From assembly GCA_945929965.1 (NCBI GenBank), contig CAMEOT010000001.1:62001-126000 (forward strand): a stretch of 64,000 bases of DNA. Direction: 5' to 3'. Shown piece after piece: positions 7,397 through 17,338 of the stretch (positions are counted from its first letter, which is position 1; each line of letters begins with the position of its first letter). This DNA is from an uncultured Lachnospiraceae bacterium. Its GTDB lineage: Bacteria; Bacillota; Clostridia; Lachnospirales; Lachnospiraceae. The translations under genes were made by a program, and so were the position numbers. The notes below the pieces were generated by a model. It saw only the letters and a program-made list of their open reading frames with translations. It made no database searches and had not been told where the DNA came from.

Positions 7397-8298
7397 AGCA
7401 TTTTGATCTCCGGTTCCAGATCGACGTGAAAACGTTCCTTCACCCTTCTCTGCACTTCCCAGATCACATCTTTTACATCTTCTGCGGTGGCATTGCCGGT
7501 ATTAATGATAAAACCACAATGCTTATCCGACACTTTGGCTCCTCCTACGGAATATCCACGAAGCCCCGCCTCCATGATCAGTTGTCCGGCAAAATGTCCC
7601 TCGGGACGTTTAAAAGTACTACCGGCGCTGGGATATTCCAGCGGCTGCTTCTCTCTGCGGCGGATCGCCAGTTCTTCCATTTTAGCTGCTATCTCCTGCG
7701 GATCCCCTGGCTGTAACCGGAAAGTCACTTTCGTGACTACAAAGGGCTGATTTTGGATGACACTGGTACGATAACCGTACTCCATGGTACTGTTATCCAG
7801 CTCCATGATCTCTCCATTACGATTGACTACCGTCACAGTAGTCACTACCTGGCTCATCTCTCCGCCATAGGCTCCGGCATTCATCACGGCTCCACCGCCG
7901 ACAGTGCCGGGGATTCCCGCTGCGAATTCCAGTCCGGTCAGACCATTCTCTTTTGCGGTCTTCGCCACCTGGCTCATCAGGGCTCCCGCCTCTGCCTCCA
8001 GGCATGTGTCCTTCACTTCGATCCTGCTCATATATTTTCCAATCACCAGAACGATACCCCGGTAGCCACCATCGTCTACTAACAGATTGCTCCCATTACC
8101 GATCACCGTATAAGGGACATCCACCAGGCGCAGATACTTCTGTATCCTGCAGAGCTGATCTTCATTTTCCAGATAGATCAGACAATCCGCCGGTCCGCCG
8201 ATGCGGAAGGTAGTATGCAATTTCATGGGTTCCTGAAACAGAATCCTCTCTGCCGGTACGATTTCTTTTAATGCTTCTATCACTGTTGCACTTATCAT
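7393..8298 (-). CDS. murB: UDP-N-acetylenolpyruvoylglucosamine reductase
   Basis: 301 residues. FAD/NADPH enzyme that reduces UDP-GlcNAc-enolpyruvate to UDP-MurNAc in cytoplasmic peptidoglycan precursor synthesis. The FAD-binding domain (residues about 30-165) shows TFRIGGPADCLIY and IPGTVGGGAVMNAGAYGGEM. The C-terminal MurB domain has EYPSAGSTFKRPEG, containing the active-site serine, and GGAKVSDKHCGFIIN, as in the Bacillus-type enzyme. No strong ribosome site precedes the ATG at 8298. It is transcribed after the ROK kinase gene (47-bp gap). Its stop codon lies within palindromic element D, so the last codon or two may have been altered by the insertion. Confidence 0.95.
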   Translation of the reverse strand: MISATVIEALKEIVPAERILFQEPMKLHTTFRIGGPADCLIYLENEDQLCRIQKYLRLVDVPYTVIGNGSNLLVDDGGYRGIVLVIGKYMSRIEVKDTCLEAEAGALMSQVAKTAKENGLTGLEFAAGIPGTVGGGAVMNAGAYGGEMSQVVTTVTVVNRNGEIMELDNSTMEYGYRTSVIQNQPFVVTKVTFRLQPGDPQEIAAKMEELAIRRREKQPLEYPSAGSTFKRPEGHFAGQLIMEAGLRGYSVGGAKVSDKHCGFIINTGNATAEDVKDVIWEVQRRVKERFHVDLEPEIKML

Positions 8299-8345
8299 GT
8301 ATATCAGGCCGCTCTTTCTTTTTATTATAGTTATTCCAAACAGGC

Positions 8346-9290
8346 CTACTTTAATACCAGTGCTGCAGCGCCGTAGATTCCGGCATCATTTCCAAGCTTG
8401 GCCAGGGCGAATTTCGCCTGCTTGCAAGGGCCGAAAGCACATCTCTTATAAGAAGGCTCTATGTATTTGAATAAAATATCTCCGGCCTTGGATACACCAC
8501 CGCCAATGACAAAAATCTGGGGATCAACTACGCTGGCTACTGCGGCAAGTCCCTTGCCAAGATATTCACCGAACTGTTCTGCGATCTCAATCGCTACTTT
8601 GTCCCCTGCCTTAACTGCATCGAATATCGTCTTGGCAGAGATCTCACCACCACGCAGAATGCTGGGTGCATCGTCTTTTGCCAGGCGTCTGTTCGCCAGG
8701 CGGGTAATTCCGGTAGCAGATGCATACTGCTCCAGACAGCCCTTGTTCTTGCAGCCGCAGGCCTCTGTCTCATTATCTTCCATGTGAATATGTCCGATCT
8801 CGCCGCCTGCACCGTTGGTTCCGGTCAGGATCCTACCATCAATAATGATACCTCCGCCGACACCGGTTCCTAAGGTAACAGCTACCAGGTTGGAATAGCC
8901 TTTACCGCCGCCCTGCCACATTTCGCCCAGGGCTGCCACATTGGCATCGTTGCCCGCCTTCACGGTAACGTCCAGATCCAGTTCTTTTTTCAACGTTTCA
9001 GCAAGATCAAAAGATCCCCAGCCGATATTAACAGCACCGTTGACCATGAAGCCATCGGCATTTACCGCACCGGGAGCGCCGATTCCCACGCCTACCAGGT
9101 CTGCTGCGGTGATGCTCTTTTCCTGCATTTTGTTTTTGATGGATGCTGCGATATCCGGCAGAACTTTCTCTCCACCGTTATCCTTGACCGTAGGGATCTC
9201 CCACTTGTCCAGCACCTGTCCTTCGTCATTGAACAGTCCTAATTTAACTGTGGTTCCTCCCACATCTACTCCAAATGCATACTTACTCAT
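8346..9290 (-). CDS. glk: ROK-family glucokinase
   Basis: 314 residues. Phosphorylates glucose with ATP to glucose-6-phosphate in the cytoplasm. N-terminal FGVDVGGTTVKLG (phosphate 1 site), VTLGTGVGGGII, the ROK sugar-binding GEIGHI histidine and the zinc-binding CGCKNKGCLE cysteine cluster are all visible. Start: ATGATG overlaps the hprK stop codon, and I chose the second ATG, 9 bases after GGAGG (9293 is the alternative). Overlap with hprK indicates translational coupling. Together with hprK and the Crh-like gene this makes a carbon-catabolite cluster. Other ROK hexokinase specificities are possible, but glucokinase is the usual annotation in this gene order. Confidence 0.9.
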   Translation of the reverse strand: MSKYAFGVDVGGTTVKLGLFNDEGQVLDKWEIPTVKDNGGEKVLPDIAASIKNKMQEKSITAADLVGVGIGAPGAVNADGFMVNGAVNIGWGSFDLAETLKKELDLDVTVKAGNDANVAALGEMWQGGGKGYSNLVAVTLGTGVGGGIIIDGRILTGTNGAGGEIGHIHMEDNETEACGCKNKGCLEQYASATGITRLANRRLAKDDAPSILRGGEISAKTIFDAVKAGDKVAIEIAEQFGEYLGKGLAAVASVVDPQIFVIGGGVSKAGDILFKYIEPSYKRCAFGPCKQAKFALAKLGNDAGIYGAAALVLK

Positions 9291-10230
9291 CATCTTCGTC
9301 CTCCTCACGTCTTTTTGCCAGGGAATTCTGTACACGGGTGTACAGTTCCTTTGCAGCATTGTAACCCATCTTCTTTTGACGATGATTAATAGCTGCAGTC
9401 TCGCAGATCACCGCCAGATTCCGTCCGGGACGGATCGGAATGTTGTGACATACTACCTTATTTCCCAGATATTCGGTATAATTCTCTTCCAGCCCCAGTC
9501 TGTCGTACTCCTTGTCCTTATCCCAGTCTTCCAGGCGGATGACCAGGTCAATGGTCTGTGTATCTTTTACGGACAATGCACCGAACAGTGCCTTAACATC
9601 CACGATGCCGATACCACGCAATTCAATGAAGTGCTTTGTGATATCCGGTGCGGAACCCACCAGCGTATCATCGCTGACCTTGCGGAGTTCTACCACATCA
9701 TCGGTTACCAGACGATGACCTCTTCGGATCAGCTCCAGTGCCGCCTCGGACTTACCGATGCCGCTCTCGCCGGTGATCAGGACACCCTCGCCGTAGACAT
9801 CCACCAGTACGCCGTGTACGGAGATACAGGGAGCCAGCTTGACATTCAGCCAGCGGATGATCTCTGACATAAAATCGGAAGTGGATTTCTTGGTAGATAA
9901 TACAGGAACTTCATGTCGGATCGCTGTCTCCAGGAAAATAGGATCCGGCTTCAGGTCACGGCTGAATACAATACAGGGAATATCATAAGACATCAGCTTG
10001 TCATATGCTTCCTTACGGGTTTCATCCGTCAGCCCCTCCATATAAGTATATTCCACAAATCCGATAATCTGCAGTCTGGTGGCATCGAAATGCTCAAAAT
10101 ATCCGGCTAACTGCAGTGCCGGACGGTTGATATCCGGCTGTGTGATCTTCACATGCTTCACATCGATCTCCGGTGTGAGGTTTTCCAGTTTCATTTTTTC
10201 GATAACACGGGTCAAACTTACACTTGCCAT
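9283..10230 (-). CDS. hprK: HPr kinase/phosphorylase
   Basis: 315 residues. Bifunctional sensor of carbon status that phosphorylates Ser46 of HPr and Crh with ATP or PPi and removes the phosphate when Pi is high. The N-terminal domain is followed by the catalytic P-loop domain with GESGIGKSEAAL (Walker A), RGHRLVTDDVVEL and the HprK signature LRGIGIVDVKALFG. The very acidic C-terminus (EEDEDDE) encodes the overlap with glk. I use the ATG at 10230 (MASVSLTRV); other in-frame starts at 10242 and further upstream are weaker. Its likely partner, the Asp15 HPr-like protein, is in the same gene run. Confidence 0.94.
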   Translation of the reverse strand: MASVSLTRVIEKMKLENLTPEIDVKHVKITQPDINRPALQLAGYFEHFDATRLQIIGFVEYTYMEGLTDETRKEAYDKLMSYDIPCIVFSRDLKPDPIFLETAIRHEVPVLSTKKSTSDFMSEIIRWLNVKLAPCISVHGVLVDVYGEGVLITGESGIGKSEAALELIRRGHRLVTDDVVELRKVSDDTLVGSAPDITKHFIELRGIGIVDVKALFGALSVKDTQTIDLVIRLEDWDKDKEYDRLGLEENYTEYLGNKVVCHNIPIRPGRNLAVICETAAINHRQKKMGYNAAKELYTRVQNSLAKRREEDEDDE

Positions 10231-10304
10231 ACTAATTTCCATACCTTTCTGCGAAGAACCCGCCCCGTACACATTTTTGAAGGTTCCCGCTTCATTATCG
10301 TATT

Positions 10305-10321
10305 GTAACTTTTGAAGTTAC
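10305..10321. repeat. Short perfect inverted repeat between uvrC and hprK
   Basis: GTAACTT-TTG-AAGTTAC, a perfect 7-bp inverted repeat in the roughly 100-bp gap between the uvrC stop and the hprK start. It could be an operator or intercistronic hairpin. There is no T-run, so it is not a terminator. TACAAT overlaps one arm on the minus strand, but I find no convincing -35. Confidence 0.35.
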
Positions 10322-10329
10322 CATATTAC

Positions 10330-12222
10330 TTATGATTGTACCACAGGCGATCGCTTCTGTGAAGCGAAAAAGGCTACAATCTCCTGTGCTGTGCGCTCAT
10401 TCATTTCGGGAATTTCCATCAGTTCTTCCACTGTTGCCTGCCGGATTTCCTCTAAGGACTTGAAGTGCCGCATCAGGGCTTTTCGTCTGGCGGGGCCCAC
10501 CCCGGGGATATCATCCAATACAGATTTCACCTGGGTCTTACTGTGCAGGGATCTGTGATACTCAATTGCAAAGCGGTGAGCCTCGTCCTGGATTCTGGTG
10601 ATCAGCTTGAACCCTTCCGAATGTGTGTCGATCGGAAGTTCAATATTATGATAATACAGACCTCTGGTACGGTGGTTGTCATCCTTGACCATACCGCAGA
10701 CCGGAATGTCGATTCTCAATTCTTCCAGTACGGACAGCGCAATATTCACCTGTCCGCGGCCGCCGTCCATGAGGATCAGATCCGGGAACTTGGTAAAGCT
10801 GCCATACTCCTGATCCATTTCCTGTTCTTCCAGTTCTCTGCTCTCTTCCATACCGTGGCGAAACCGTCTCGTCAGTACTTCCCGCATGCAGGCATAGTCA
10901 TCCGGACCAGAGACGCTTTTGATCTTGAACTTACGGTAATCGCTGCGTTTCGGTTTTCCTTTTTCATAGACCACCATGGATCCTACGTTTTCAAAACCGT
11001 TGATATTAGAGATATCATAGGCTTCCATCCGGGCAGTGCCGGTTAACGGCAGCTTTAACAGATCGGAGATCTCTTTCACCGCACCGATGGTTCGTCCTTC
11101 CTCGCGTTTTAACTTTTCCCTGTCCTGGGACAGTATCAGTTTTGCGTTCTGCGCTGCCAGCTCCACCAGTTTTTCCTTGCTGCCGATCTTAGGCACCTTC
11201 AGGTAGACACGACTGCCTTTTCGCTCCGACAGCCATTTCTCAATAAGTTCCGCATCCTCGATCTCATATTGCAGCATAAGCTCTCTGGGGATAAATGGGG
11301 TTCCAGCATAGAACTGCTTTACAAAATCCTGTAAAATTGCCGGCTTGTTGTTTTCCGGCACATGTGTCATATAATAATGTTCCCTGCCGATCAGCTTTCC
11401 GTCCCGGACAAAAAATACCTGTACCACCGCTTCCGTCTCATCCTGGTACAGCGCCAGGATATCTTTATCTTCTCCGACGCCCTCGGTGATCTTCTGCTTC
11501 TGGGATACCTGTCGTACACTGGAGAGCAGGTCACGGTATCTGGCGGCATCCTCAAATTCCATAGCCTCCGCTGCTTTGTTCATCTTCTCCTCCAGATCCT
11601 TCAGGATCGGACTGTAATTACCATTCAGGAATTCCAGTGCACCTGCCACCTGCTGCCTATATTCCTCTTTGCTCACATACCCCTGACAGGGTGCCAGGCA
11701 CTGCTTGATATGATAGTTCAGGCAGGGGCGCTCGATTCCTATATCCCTGGGCAGCACCCGGTTGCAGGTACGCAGCTGGTACAGTTTGTTCAGCAGTTCA
11801 ATGGTATCTTTCACCGCCGCAGCGCTGGTATAAGGACCGAAATAGCGGGATTTATCCTTTTTCATAGTCCTGGAAAACAGGATCCTGGGATAATCCTCCC
11901 CCACTGTCACCTTGATATAGGGATAGGTCTTGTCATCCTTTAACAGCGTGTTATACTTCGGCGAATTCTCCTTGATCAGGTTATTCTCCAGCACCAGCGC
12001 TTCCAGTTCCGAATCCGTCACAATATATTCAAAACGGGCGATCAGCGACACCATCTGGTCAATGGCGGGGCCCCTGCCGATATTTTCACGAAAATAAGAC
12101 CTTACACGGTTGTGCAGGTTGATTGCCTTTCCCACATACAAAATGACATCTTTGTCATCCCGCATGATATACACTCCCGGCTTGCGGGGGAGCTTTTTTA
12201 ATTCTTCTTCCACGTTGAACAT
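10330..12222 (-). CDS. uvrC: Excinuclease ABC subunit C
   Basis: 630 residues. Nuclease of nucleotide-excision repair that makes both incisions around UvrB-bound damage. Domains in order: GIY-YIG nuclease ([20 protein letters not shown], residues about 14-33), the cysteine-bearing segment [13 protein letters not shown], a UVR motif ([23 protein letters not shown], about 205-225), the RNase H-like C-terminal nuclease ([19 protein letters not shown]), and a terminal helix-hairpin-helix ([16 protein letters not shown]). The start is the ATG at 12222 with GAGGAAATATTT upstream; an earlier in-frame ATG has no site. It heads the hprK-glk-murB-rapZ-whiA run. Confidence 0.96.
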   Translation of the reverse strand: MFNVEEELKKLPRKPGVYIMRDDKDVILYVGKAINLHNRVRSYFRENIGRGPAIDQMVSLIARFEYIVTDSELEALVLENNLIKENSPKYNTLLKDDKTYPYIKVTVGEDYPRILFSRTMKKDKSRYFGPYTSAAAVKDTIELLNKLYQLRTCNRVLPRDIGIERPCLNYHIKQCLAPCQGYVSKEEYRQQVAGALEFLNGNYSPILKDLEEKMNKAAEAMEFEDAARYRDLLSSVRQVSQKQKITEGVGEDKDILALYQDETEAVVQVFFVRDGKLIGREHYYMTHVPENNKPAILQDFVKQFYAGTPFIPRELMLQYEIEDAELIEKWLSERKGSRVYLKVPKIGSKEKLVELAAQNAKLILSQDREKLKREEGRTIGAVKEISDLLKLPLTGTARMEAYDISNINGFENVGSMVVYEKGKPKRSDYRKFKIKSVSGPDDYACMREVLTRRFRHGMEESRELEEQEMDQEYGSFTKFPDLILMDGGRGQVNIALSVLEELRIDIPVCGMVKDDNHRTRGLYYHNIELPIDTHSEGFKLITRIQDEAHRFAIEYHRSLHSKTQVKSVLDDIPGVGPARRKALMRHFKSLEEIRQATVEELMEIPEMNERTAQEIVAFFASQKRSPVVQS

Positions 12223-12289
12223 AAATATTTCCTCACTTGTTTCTATCATACCGATTCTTGAGAAAAATACAACAAGGGATTTTTATCTT

Positions 12290-12332
12290 GTACAAAGCAA
12301 AAGCGGTGTCTGCCAACAACTGCAAACACCGC
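12290..12332 (-). terminator. Terminator of the maltodextrin operon
   Basis: On the minus strand, 20 bases after the last permease gene, the stem GCGGTGT / ACACCGC (extendable by inner GC pairs) is followed by TTTTGCTTTG. Confidence 0.75.
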
Positions 12333-12354
12333 AAAGGAAAGGTAATATATGGTA

Positions 12355-13194
12355 TCAGCCTTTTACACTGCCACTTGTCAGACCTGCCACAAAGAATTTC
12401 TGGCAGCAGATAAACACGATAAGTATGGGTAAAAGACTAAATACTGACAATGCAAAGACATAGCCCCACTGTGTAAATTGATGTTCTCCAAAAAATCCGG
12501 AGATTGCAATCGGCATTGTCCGTTTCAAATTATCATTTAAAACCGTATTCGCCCAAGGAAATTCCTCCCATGCAGTCAAAAAATTGAAAATAGATACCGA
12601 AGCGATTCCGGGTTTTGCAAGGGGAATTATGATCCTTCCGAAAACCGTAAAAACACTTCCACCATCCATATAAGTTGCTTCATCCAATTCTCTGGGAATC
12701 CCTTCCACAAAACCCTTTATCATAAATGTGGAATAAGGAATTGTCCATGCTGCATAAAAAGGAACCAGTCCTACAAGAGAGTTGATTACACGTAATTTTA
12801 CCGCCAGTTCATACTGTGGAACGATCAGTGTCAGTCCCGGCACGATCATTGTTAAGACGATAAATCCAAACAGAAAATTTTTCCCCGGGAAATCAAATCT
12901 TGCAATTACATATCCCAGAGCCGAAGCAATCGCTGCTGCAATCAGCACGGATGCTACGGATACACACATACTGTTTAAAAAGTTACGATAAAATTTTCCC
13001 TGTCCCAATACGTATTTGTAATTTTCCAGAGTCACCTCATCTAATGCTGGTAAAAATCGAGGGGGGTATTCATACAATGCCCCATTCGGCTTCAGCGATG
13101 TGCTGATCATATATACCATAGGAAGCACAACAATGATTAATCCGGCAATTAATATAATGTGAAGTAAAATCTGTATCCATGTTTTTCTTTTCAT
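12355..13194 (-). CDS. Carbohydrate ABC transporter permease, MalG type
   Basis: 279 residues with about six membrane segments. Inner permease subunit of a CUT1-family sugar importer. The cytoplasmic EAA loop is clear (ELDEATYMDGGSVFTVFGRIIIPLAKPGIAS, about residues 175-205), the contact point for the ATPase. It ends with the typical GLTSGSVKG. The ATG at 13194 has AGGTG 5 bases upstream; a GTG two codons earlier overlaps that site. It is last of the order lacI-GH13-binding protein-malF-malG, followed by a terminator. No ATPase gene is in the operon, so a shared MsmK-type ATPase elsewhere is expected. Confidence 0.93.
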   Translation of the reverse strand: MKRKTWIQILLHIILIAGLIIVVLPMVYMISTSLKPNGALYEYPPRFLPALDEVTLENYKYVLGQGKFYRNFLNSMCVSVASVLIAAAIASALGYVIARFDFPGKNFLFGFIVLTMIVPGLTLIVPQYELAVKLRVINSLVGLVPFYAAWTIPYSTFMIKGFVEGIPRELDEATYMDGGSVFTVFGRIIIPLAKPGIASVSIFNFLTAWEEFPWANTVLNDNLKRTMPIAISGFFGEHQFTQWGYVFALSVFSLLPILIVFICCQKFFVAGLTSGSVKG

Positions 13195-13211
13195 ACTCAC
13201 ACCTGCCTATC

Positions 13212-14093
13212 TTATTGATCTTTCTGCTGCATGAGTTTAAACTGTATTACAGCAAGTATCGCAAGTACTACGGTTGTAATAAAGGACAACGCTGCAGCAT
13301 AGCCGAATTTTCCTGTACTGAATGCCTTATGATACATCCATGTCAGAATAACATCTGTCTGATGCCCGGGTTCACCACCGGTTATCATCTTAATAGAAGT
13401 AAATACATTAAATCCGCCAATGGTGAGCATTACTAACGCAAATAAAATCGTTCCCCGGATACTCGGTATCGTAACATTCCACATTTTATCCCATGCTGTG
13501 GCTCCGTCGATAGCGGCAGCTTCATAGAGATCTGTAGGCACCGTCTGTAATGCTGCAAGGAACACAACCATATTCCAGCCAATTCCCTTCCATATTCCCA
13601 GTAACATTGCTACTGTCATACCGCCCCATCTGGTATCCAGCCATCGTACATTTGCACTAGTAATATGTACAATATTCATCAGAAAATAATTTAATAATCC
13701 CTCTGTGTTAAACACATATTTGAAAATCAGAGACGCTACTACCCATGACGTAATTACTGGCAAATAATACAGTACCCGATATCCGACTTTAAAACGTGTA
13801 ATCTGGTTCAGTAAAAGTGCAACTAAAAATCCAGCCAGCATCTGTCCCGGCACAGTCACAAGCGTATATACCAATGAATTTATAAAAACAGTCCGAAAGT
13901 ATTCATCTCCCAATACTTCCTTGTAATTTTCCAATCCAATAAAGCGATGACTCAGCATACTGCCAAAATCCCATTCAAAGAAACTCATAATAAATAATTT
14001 CAAAATAGGGTAGATCGTAAAAATCCCAAATACAAGTAACCCGGGTAAAAGTAATAATCCAATCTGTATTTTGCTTTTCCGTGATGTCTTCAT
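13212..14093 (-). CDS. Carbohydrate ABC transporter permease, MalF type
   Basis: 293 residues, about six transmembrane segments, first at residues 11-33. Pairs with the downstream MalG-type subunit to form the channel of a CUT1 importer. The EAA loop reads DLYEAAAIDGATAWDKMWNVTIPSIRG. AGAGGTATTTCT precedes the ATG. The gap to malG is short, indicating co-translation from one mRNA. Substrate is inferred to be malto-oligosaccharide from the adjoining GH13 hydrolase. Confidence 0.93.
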   Translation of the reverse strand: MKTSRKSKIQIGLLLLPGLLVFGIFTIYPILKLFIMSFFEWDFGSMLSHRFIGLENYKEVLGDEYFRTVFINSLVYTLVTVPGQMLAGFLVALLLNQITRFKVGYRVLYYLPVITSWVVASLIFKYVFNTEGLLNYFLMNIVHITSANVRWLDTRWGGMTVAMLLGIWKGIGWNMVVFLAALQTVPTDLYEAAAIDGATAWDKMWNVTIPSIRGTILFALVMLTIGGFNVFTSIKMITGGEPGHQTDVILTWMYHKAFSTGKFGYAAALSFITTVVLAILAVIQFKLMQQKDQ

Positions 14094-14114
14094 AGAAATA
14101 CCTCTTTTACAATT

Positions 14115-14140
14115 GGGACAGCACCTGACGGTACTGCCCC
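14115..14140 (-). repeat. Intercistronic hairpin between binding-protein and permease genes
   Basis: GGGGCAG.ACC / GGT.CTGTCCC forms a stem of about 10 pairs with a short loop in the 91-bp gap. There is no T-run. Such hairpins commonly stabilise the upstream binding-protein mRNA relative to the permease part. That role is inferred. Confidence 0.45.
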
Positions 14141-14184
14141 GGACTGCTATTTGACTTTATACATATGGCAAGTTATAATTAATA

Positions 14185-15522
14185 TTATTCTGCGAGAAGT
14201 TCATCAAAACGCTCTGCGAGCTTATCCATAGCTTCCTGTGCTGTTTTCTTTCCGTTCATTACATCCGTAACCGCTACAGATAATTCGCTGTCCATTTCAG
14301 ACCAGCAGGCTACGGTAGGACGGGATTTTGCTGTTTTGATAGCTTCCAGGAACGGTGCATAATCTGCTGCTTTTACCGTATCGCTTTCCAGTGCTTCCTT
14401 GTTGACAGGGATCTGTCCGCATTTTGCCATTTCCTCTTCAGCGAATTCACTGGTCATAAACTTCATAAATTTCCATGCAGCATCTTTATTTGCACTATTG
14501 AACATAGCAATATCTTCACCACCCAGAACAGATATGGATCCGGCATCTCCGGCAGGCATTTCCGTGGTTGCATATTCAAAATCAGGATAAGAACCTTGCA
14601 TTTCCGCAACCTTCCAGGGCCCTTCCAGAAGCATCATATATCTACCGGTTCCAAAACCATCTGTCATCGGAATGTCACCTGCATTCCATCCTGTGATTGC
14701 ACCTGCCTGATACAGTTCCGCAAGCGTTTCGATTGCCTTTACTGTCTCCGGGCTGTTGATATAACCGGATGCCTTTGTCTCCTCTTCATTGGTAATGGAT
14801 CCACCCATACTCCAGATGAACGGGCAGAGATTCCAACCTGCCAGTGCCGGCTCATCATATCCCCATACCTGCTGACCATTTGCATTGGTTCCTGCTAATT
14901 TCTTAGCAGCATCAACAAATTCATCCATGGTTTTGGGAGCCTCAATACCTGCATCCTTGAAAGCCTGCACATTATAGAAGAGAATTTTGGTGTTGGTGTT
15001 CAGTGCTAATCCATAGAAGTGACCATCCACTTTTGCTGTGCTCATAGCACTTTCCAATAAGCCACCGGAGACATCATTAAAGTCAGACATCTCTTCATCC
15101 AGTGCTGTCAGAATTCCCATTTTCTCAAATTCGGGAACCCATGCGCTATCCAGTCTGGCTACATCCGGTAACGTGTTTGACTGTGCGCTGATCAGAATCT
15201 TCTGATGCAGATCTGCCCATTCATGAGATACTGCATTTACCTTGATTCCCGGATTTTCTTTTTCGAATTCCGGAATCAGTACATTCATCAGAGTTTCATT
15301 TTCTGCCGACTGTGCACTATAATGATGCCAGAAATTAATGGTAACTTCTTCCTGCGAAGCACTTTCTGTAGCTGCAGGAGCCTCTGCTGTTGCTGATACC
15401 TGACTCTCTGAGCCAGTTTCAGATTCTACTGGTGATTCTCCACATCCTGTTAAGGCTGCCAGGCTCATTACGGTTGTGAGTAGAATTGCCAGTAATTTTT
15501 TGTTTTTCTTTACCTTCATCAT
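14185..15522 (-). CDS. Extracellular sugar-binding lipoprotein of ABC transporter
   Basis: 445 residues. A lipoprotein signal peptide ends in LAALTGC, giving a lipid-anchored cysteine at about residue 26, followed by a Ser/Glu-rich linker and a type-1 (MalE-like) solute-binding domain beginning VTINFWHHYSAQS. It would capture oligosaccharide outside the cell and deliver it to the MalF/MalG pair. I take the ATG at 15522, 9 bases after GGAGG. It sits 13 bp after the GH13 gene. The chemistry of the bound sugar is inferred from the neighbouring alpha-glycosidase. Confidence 0.93.
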   Translation of the reverse strand: MMKVKKNKKLLAILLTTVMSLAALTGCGESPVESETGSESQVSATAEAPAATESASQEEVTINFWHHYSAQSAENETLMNVLIPEFEKENPGIKVNAVSHEWADLHQKILISAQSNTLPDVARLDSAWVPEFEKMGILTALDEEMSDFNDVSGGLLESAMSTAKVDGHFYGLALNTNTKILFYNVQAFKDAGIEAPKTMDEFVDAAKKLAGTNANGQQVWGYDEPALAGWNLCPFIWSMGGSITNEEETKASGYINSPETVKAIETLAELYQAGAITGWNAGDIPMTDGFGTGRYMMLLEGPWKVAEMQGSYPDFEYATTEMPAGDAGSISVLGGEDIAMFNSANKDAAWKFMKFMTSEFAEEEMAKCGQIPVNKEALESDTVKAADYAPFLEAIKTAKSRPTVACWSEMDSELSVAVTDVMNGKKTAQEAMDKLAERFDELLAE

Positions 15523-15535
15523 TGTAAACATCCTC

Positions 15536-17338
15536 CTATTGTTTTTTGCTCGAGTTCGATGAACTCATTATGACTTTTACAGAATACGGCTCCATTTGCA
15601 ACGTAATTTTGCCCTTGTATTCTGTTATGTCCTCATTTAAAAATTCCGCTTCTCCGATATCTTCCTCTCGTAACAGTTCCCCTGAAAGCACTTCTGCAAA
15701 AACGCCTCTTTCCAAAACCGGACATTCTATTTTACAGTTTTTTGTTCCTCTATGCAGAATCACATAACAGCTTCCAGTCTCATCTTTACGAACAAATCCA
15801 TAAGTATCGGTTGTTTCGTCTGCAATAACAGTTCTGAAGCTTCCGGATCGAATGCAACTATAATTTTTCCGCAACTGTATCATTTTTTGATACCAGTTCT
15901 TCACATCTTTATCCGCATTTTCTCCCCATTCCATACACCTTCGGCAATCAGGATCATTGTCTCCTGTCATTCCAACCTCATCGCCGTAGTAAATTGCAGG
16001 GGAACCCGGAAACAGCATTTGAAATGCTACTGCCAGTTTCAGAAGTGTTTTATCTTCCCGGCACAGATACAGGAAACGTTCTGTATCATGACTGTCGATC
16101 AGGTTATACAAAAGACTATCTGTCTCGTCCTTGTAATAAGCCAGCATATGATTTAGTCTACTGTCAAACTCTGTTACGGAAATTGACTTTTCTGCTATGT
16201 AATCTCGGAGAGCATCCCTGAATACATAATTCATTACAGAGTCCATCTGATTGCCTCGCAGCATCTTTCCGGCATATCCCCAGGTCTCACCCAACAGAAT
16301 CTTATCCGGATATTTTTCCTTGATCTGTATTCTCGCCTCTTCCCATACGGAAGGGTCTACTTCATCTGCAACATCCAGTCTCCATCCATCAATTCCATAA
16401 TGATCAATCCAGTAAAACATTACTTTTAGTATGAATTCCCTGACCTCCGGATTGGTGGTATCCAGTTTTGGCATCCATTTATACGCTCCCACACATTCAT
16501 AATTATGGTGACTGGGTTCCACCGGATAATGATTGATATGAAACCATTTTACATAACGGGATTTTTCCTGTTTTTCCAGTACATCCTGAAATGGTTTAAA
16601 ATGCACTCCCGTATGGTTAAATACGCCGTCCAACACAATCCGGATTCCGTAACTGTGACACGTATCCACAAGTTCTCTGAATGTCTCTTCGGTTCCAAAC
16701 TGGGAATCTATCTTAAAGTAATCTGTGGTTGCATACTTATGATTAAAGTCTGCCTCAAATATAGGATTCAGGTAGATGCACTCTATTCCCAGTTCCTTCA
16801 GATAAGGAATCTTTTGAATGATTCCCTGCAGGTCTCCACCCATATGATGTTCTCTGTCAGGCAAAGTTCCCCATGGTTTACATCCTTCCGGATCATTTCC
16901 ACGATTGCCATTACAAAATCTCTCCGGAAATATCTGATAATAGATCACTCCTTTTGCCCACTCCGGGAAAGTAATGACATCCGTCCCATTGACATACAAA
17001 TATTCAAAGAAACCAGACTTGGGAATTACCTGCTGCAATCCATTTGCCGTATAATACATCATATTTCCACTACTGTCCGTCAGTTCAAAATAATATTTTT
17101 GATAACGCGCAATCTGATGAAATATTATTTTCCCCTGAAAATAATCAAACAGCCCATCTCTGTAGCAGCATTTCAATTCCTGTTTCTTTTGGTTCTCCGG
17201 TTTTGTTCTGTCCCAGTAAACCAAAATACATTTCGATATATCCTTTTTTGCACAGCGAATCTTAAATACTAATTCATTTCTCTTTACCGGATATATGTAC
17301 TCTTCCGTATTGAAATGCTGTATTGCTTCTTTTTTCAC
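15536..17338 (-). CDS. GH13 alpha-glycosidase (neopullulanase/maltogenic amylase-like)
   Basis: 600 residues, no signal peptide, so cytoplasmic. An N-terminal beta-domain (about residues 1-120) like that of cyclomaltodextrinase/neopullulanase enzymes precedes the GH13 barrel (VIYYQIFPERFCNG). Catalytic elements seen: DGVFNHTG, GWRLDVADE (nucleophile Asp), LLGETWG (acid/base Glu) and LIDSHDTERF (transition-state Asp). It would hydrolyse imported malto-oligosaccharides or cyclodextrins to glucose and maltose. It starts with GTG, overlapping the TGA of lacI (GTGA), so it is coupled to the regulator. Subfamily assignment (GH13_20-like) is from memory of motif layout. Confidence 0.9.
   Translation of the reverse strand: MKKEAIQHFNTEEYIYPVKRNELVFKIRCAKKDISKCILVYWDRTKPENQKKQELKCCYRDGLFDYFQGKIIFHQIARYQKYYFELTDSSGNMMYYTANGLQQVIPKSGFFEYLYVNGTDVITFPEWAKGVIYYQIFPERFCNGNRGNDPEGCKPWGTLPDREHHMGGDLQGIIQKIPYLKELGIECIYLNPIFEADFNHKYATTDYFKIDSQFGTEETFRELVDTCHSYGIRIVLDGVFNHTGVHFKPFQDVLEKQEKSRYVKWFHINHYPVEPSHHNYECVGAYKWMPKLDTTNPEVREFILKVMFYWIDHYGIDGWRLDVADEVDPSVWEEARIQIKEKYPDKILLGETWGYAGKMLRGNQMDSVMNYVFRDALRDYIAEKSISVTEFDSRLNHMLAYYKDETDSLLYNLIDSHDTERFLYLCREDKTLLKLAVAFQMLFPGSPAIYYGDEVGMTGDNDPDCRRCMEWGENADKDVKNWYQKMIQLRKNYSCIRSGSFRTVIADETTDTYGFVRKDETGSCYVILHRGTKNCKIECPVLERGVFAEVLSGELLREEDIGEAEFLNEDITEYKGKITLQMEPYSVKVIMSSSNSSKKQ

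Noticed and set aside
10465..11943. Long plus-strand open frames inside uvrC
   Set aside because: Antisense shadows of a clearly coding minus-strand gene. The same applies to the frames inside ftsH, glk, the GH13 gene and chbP.
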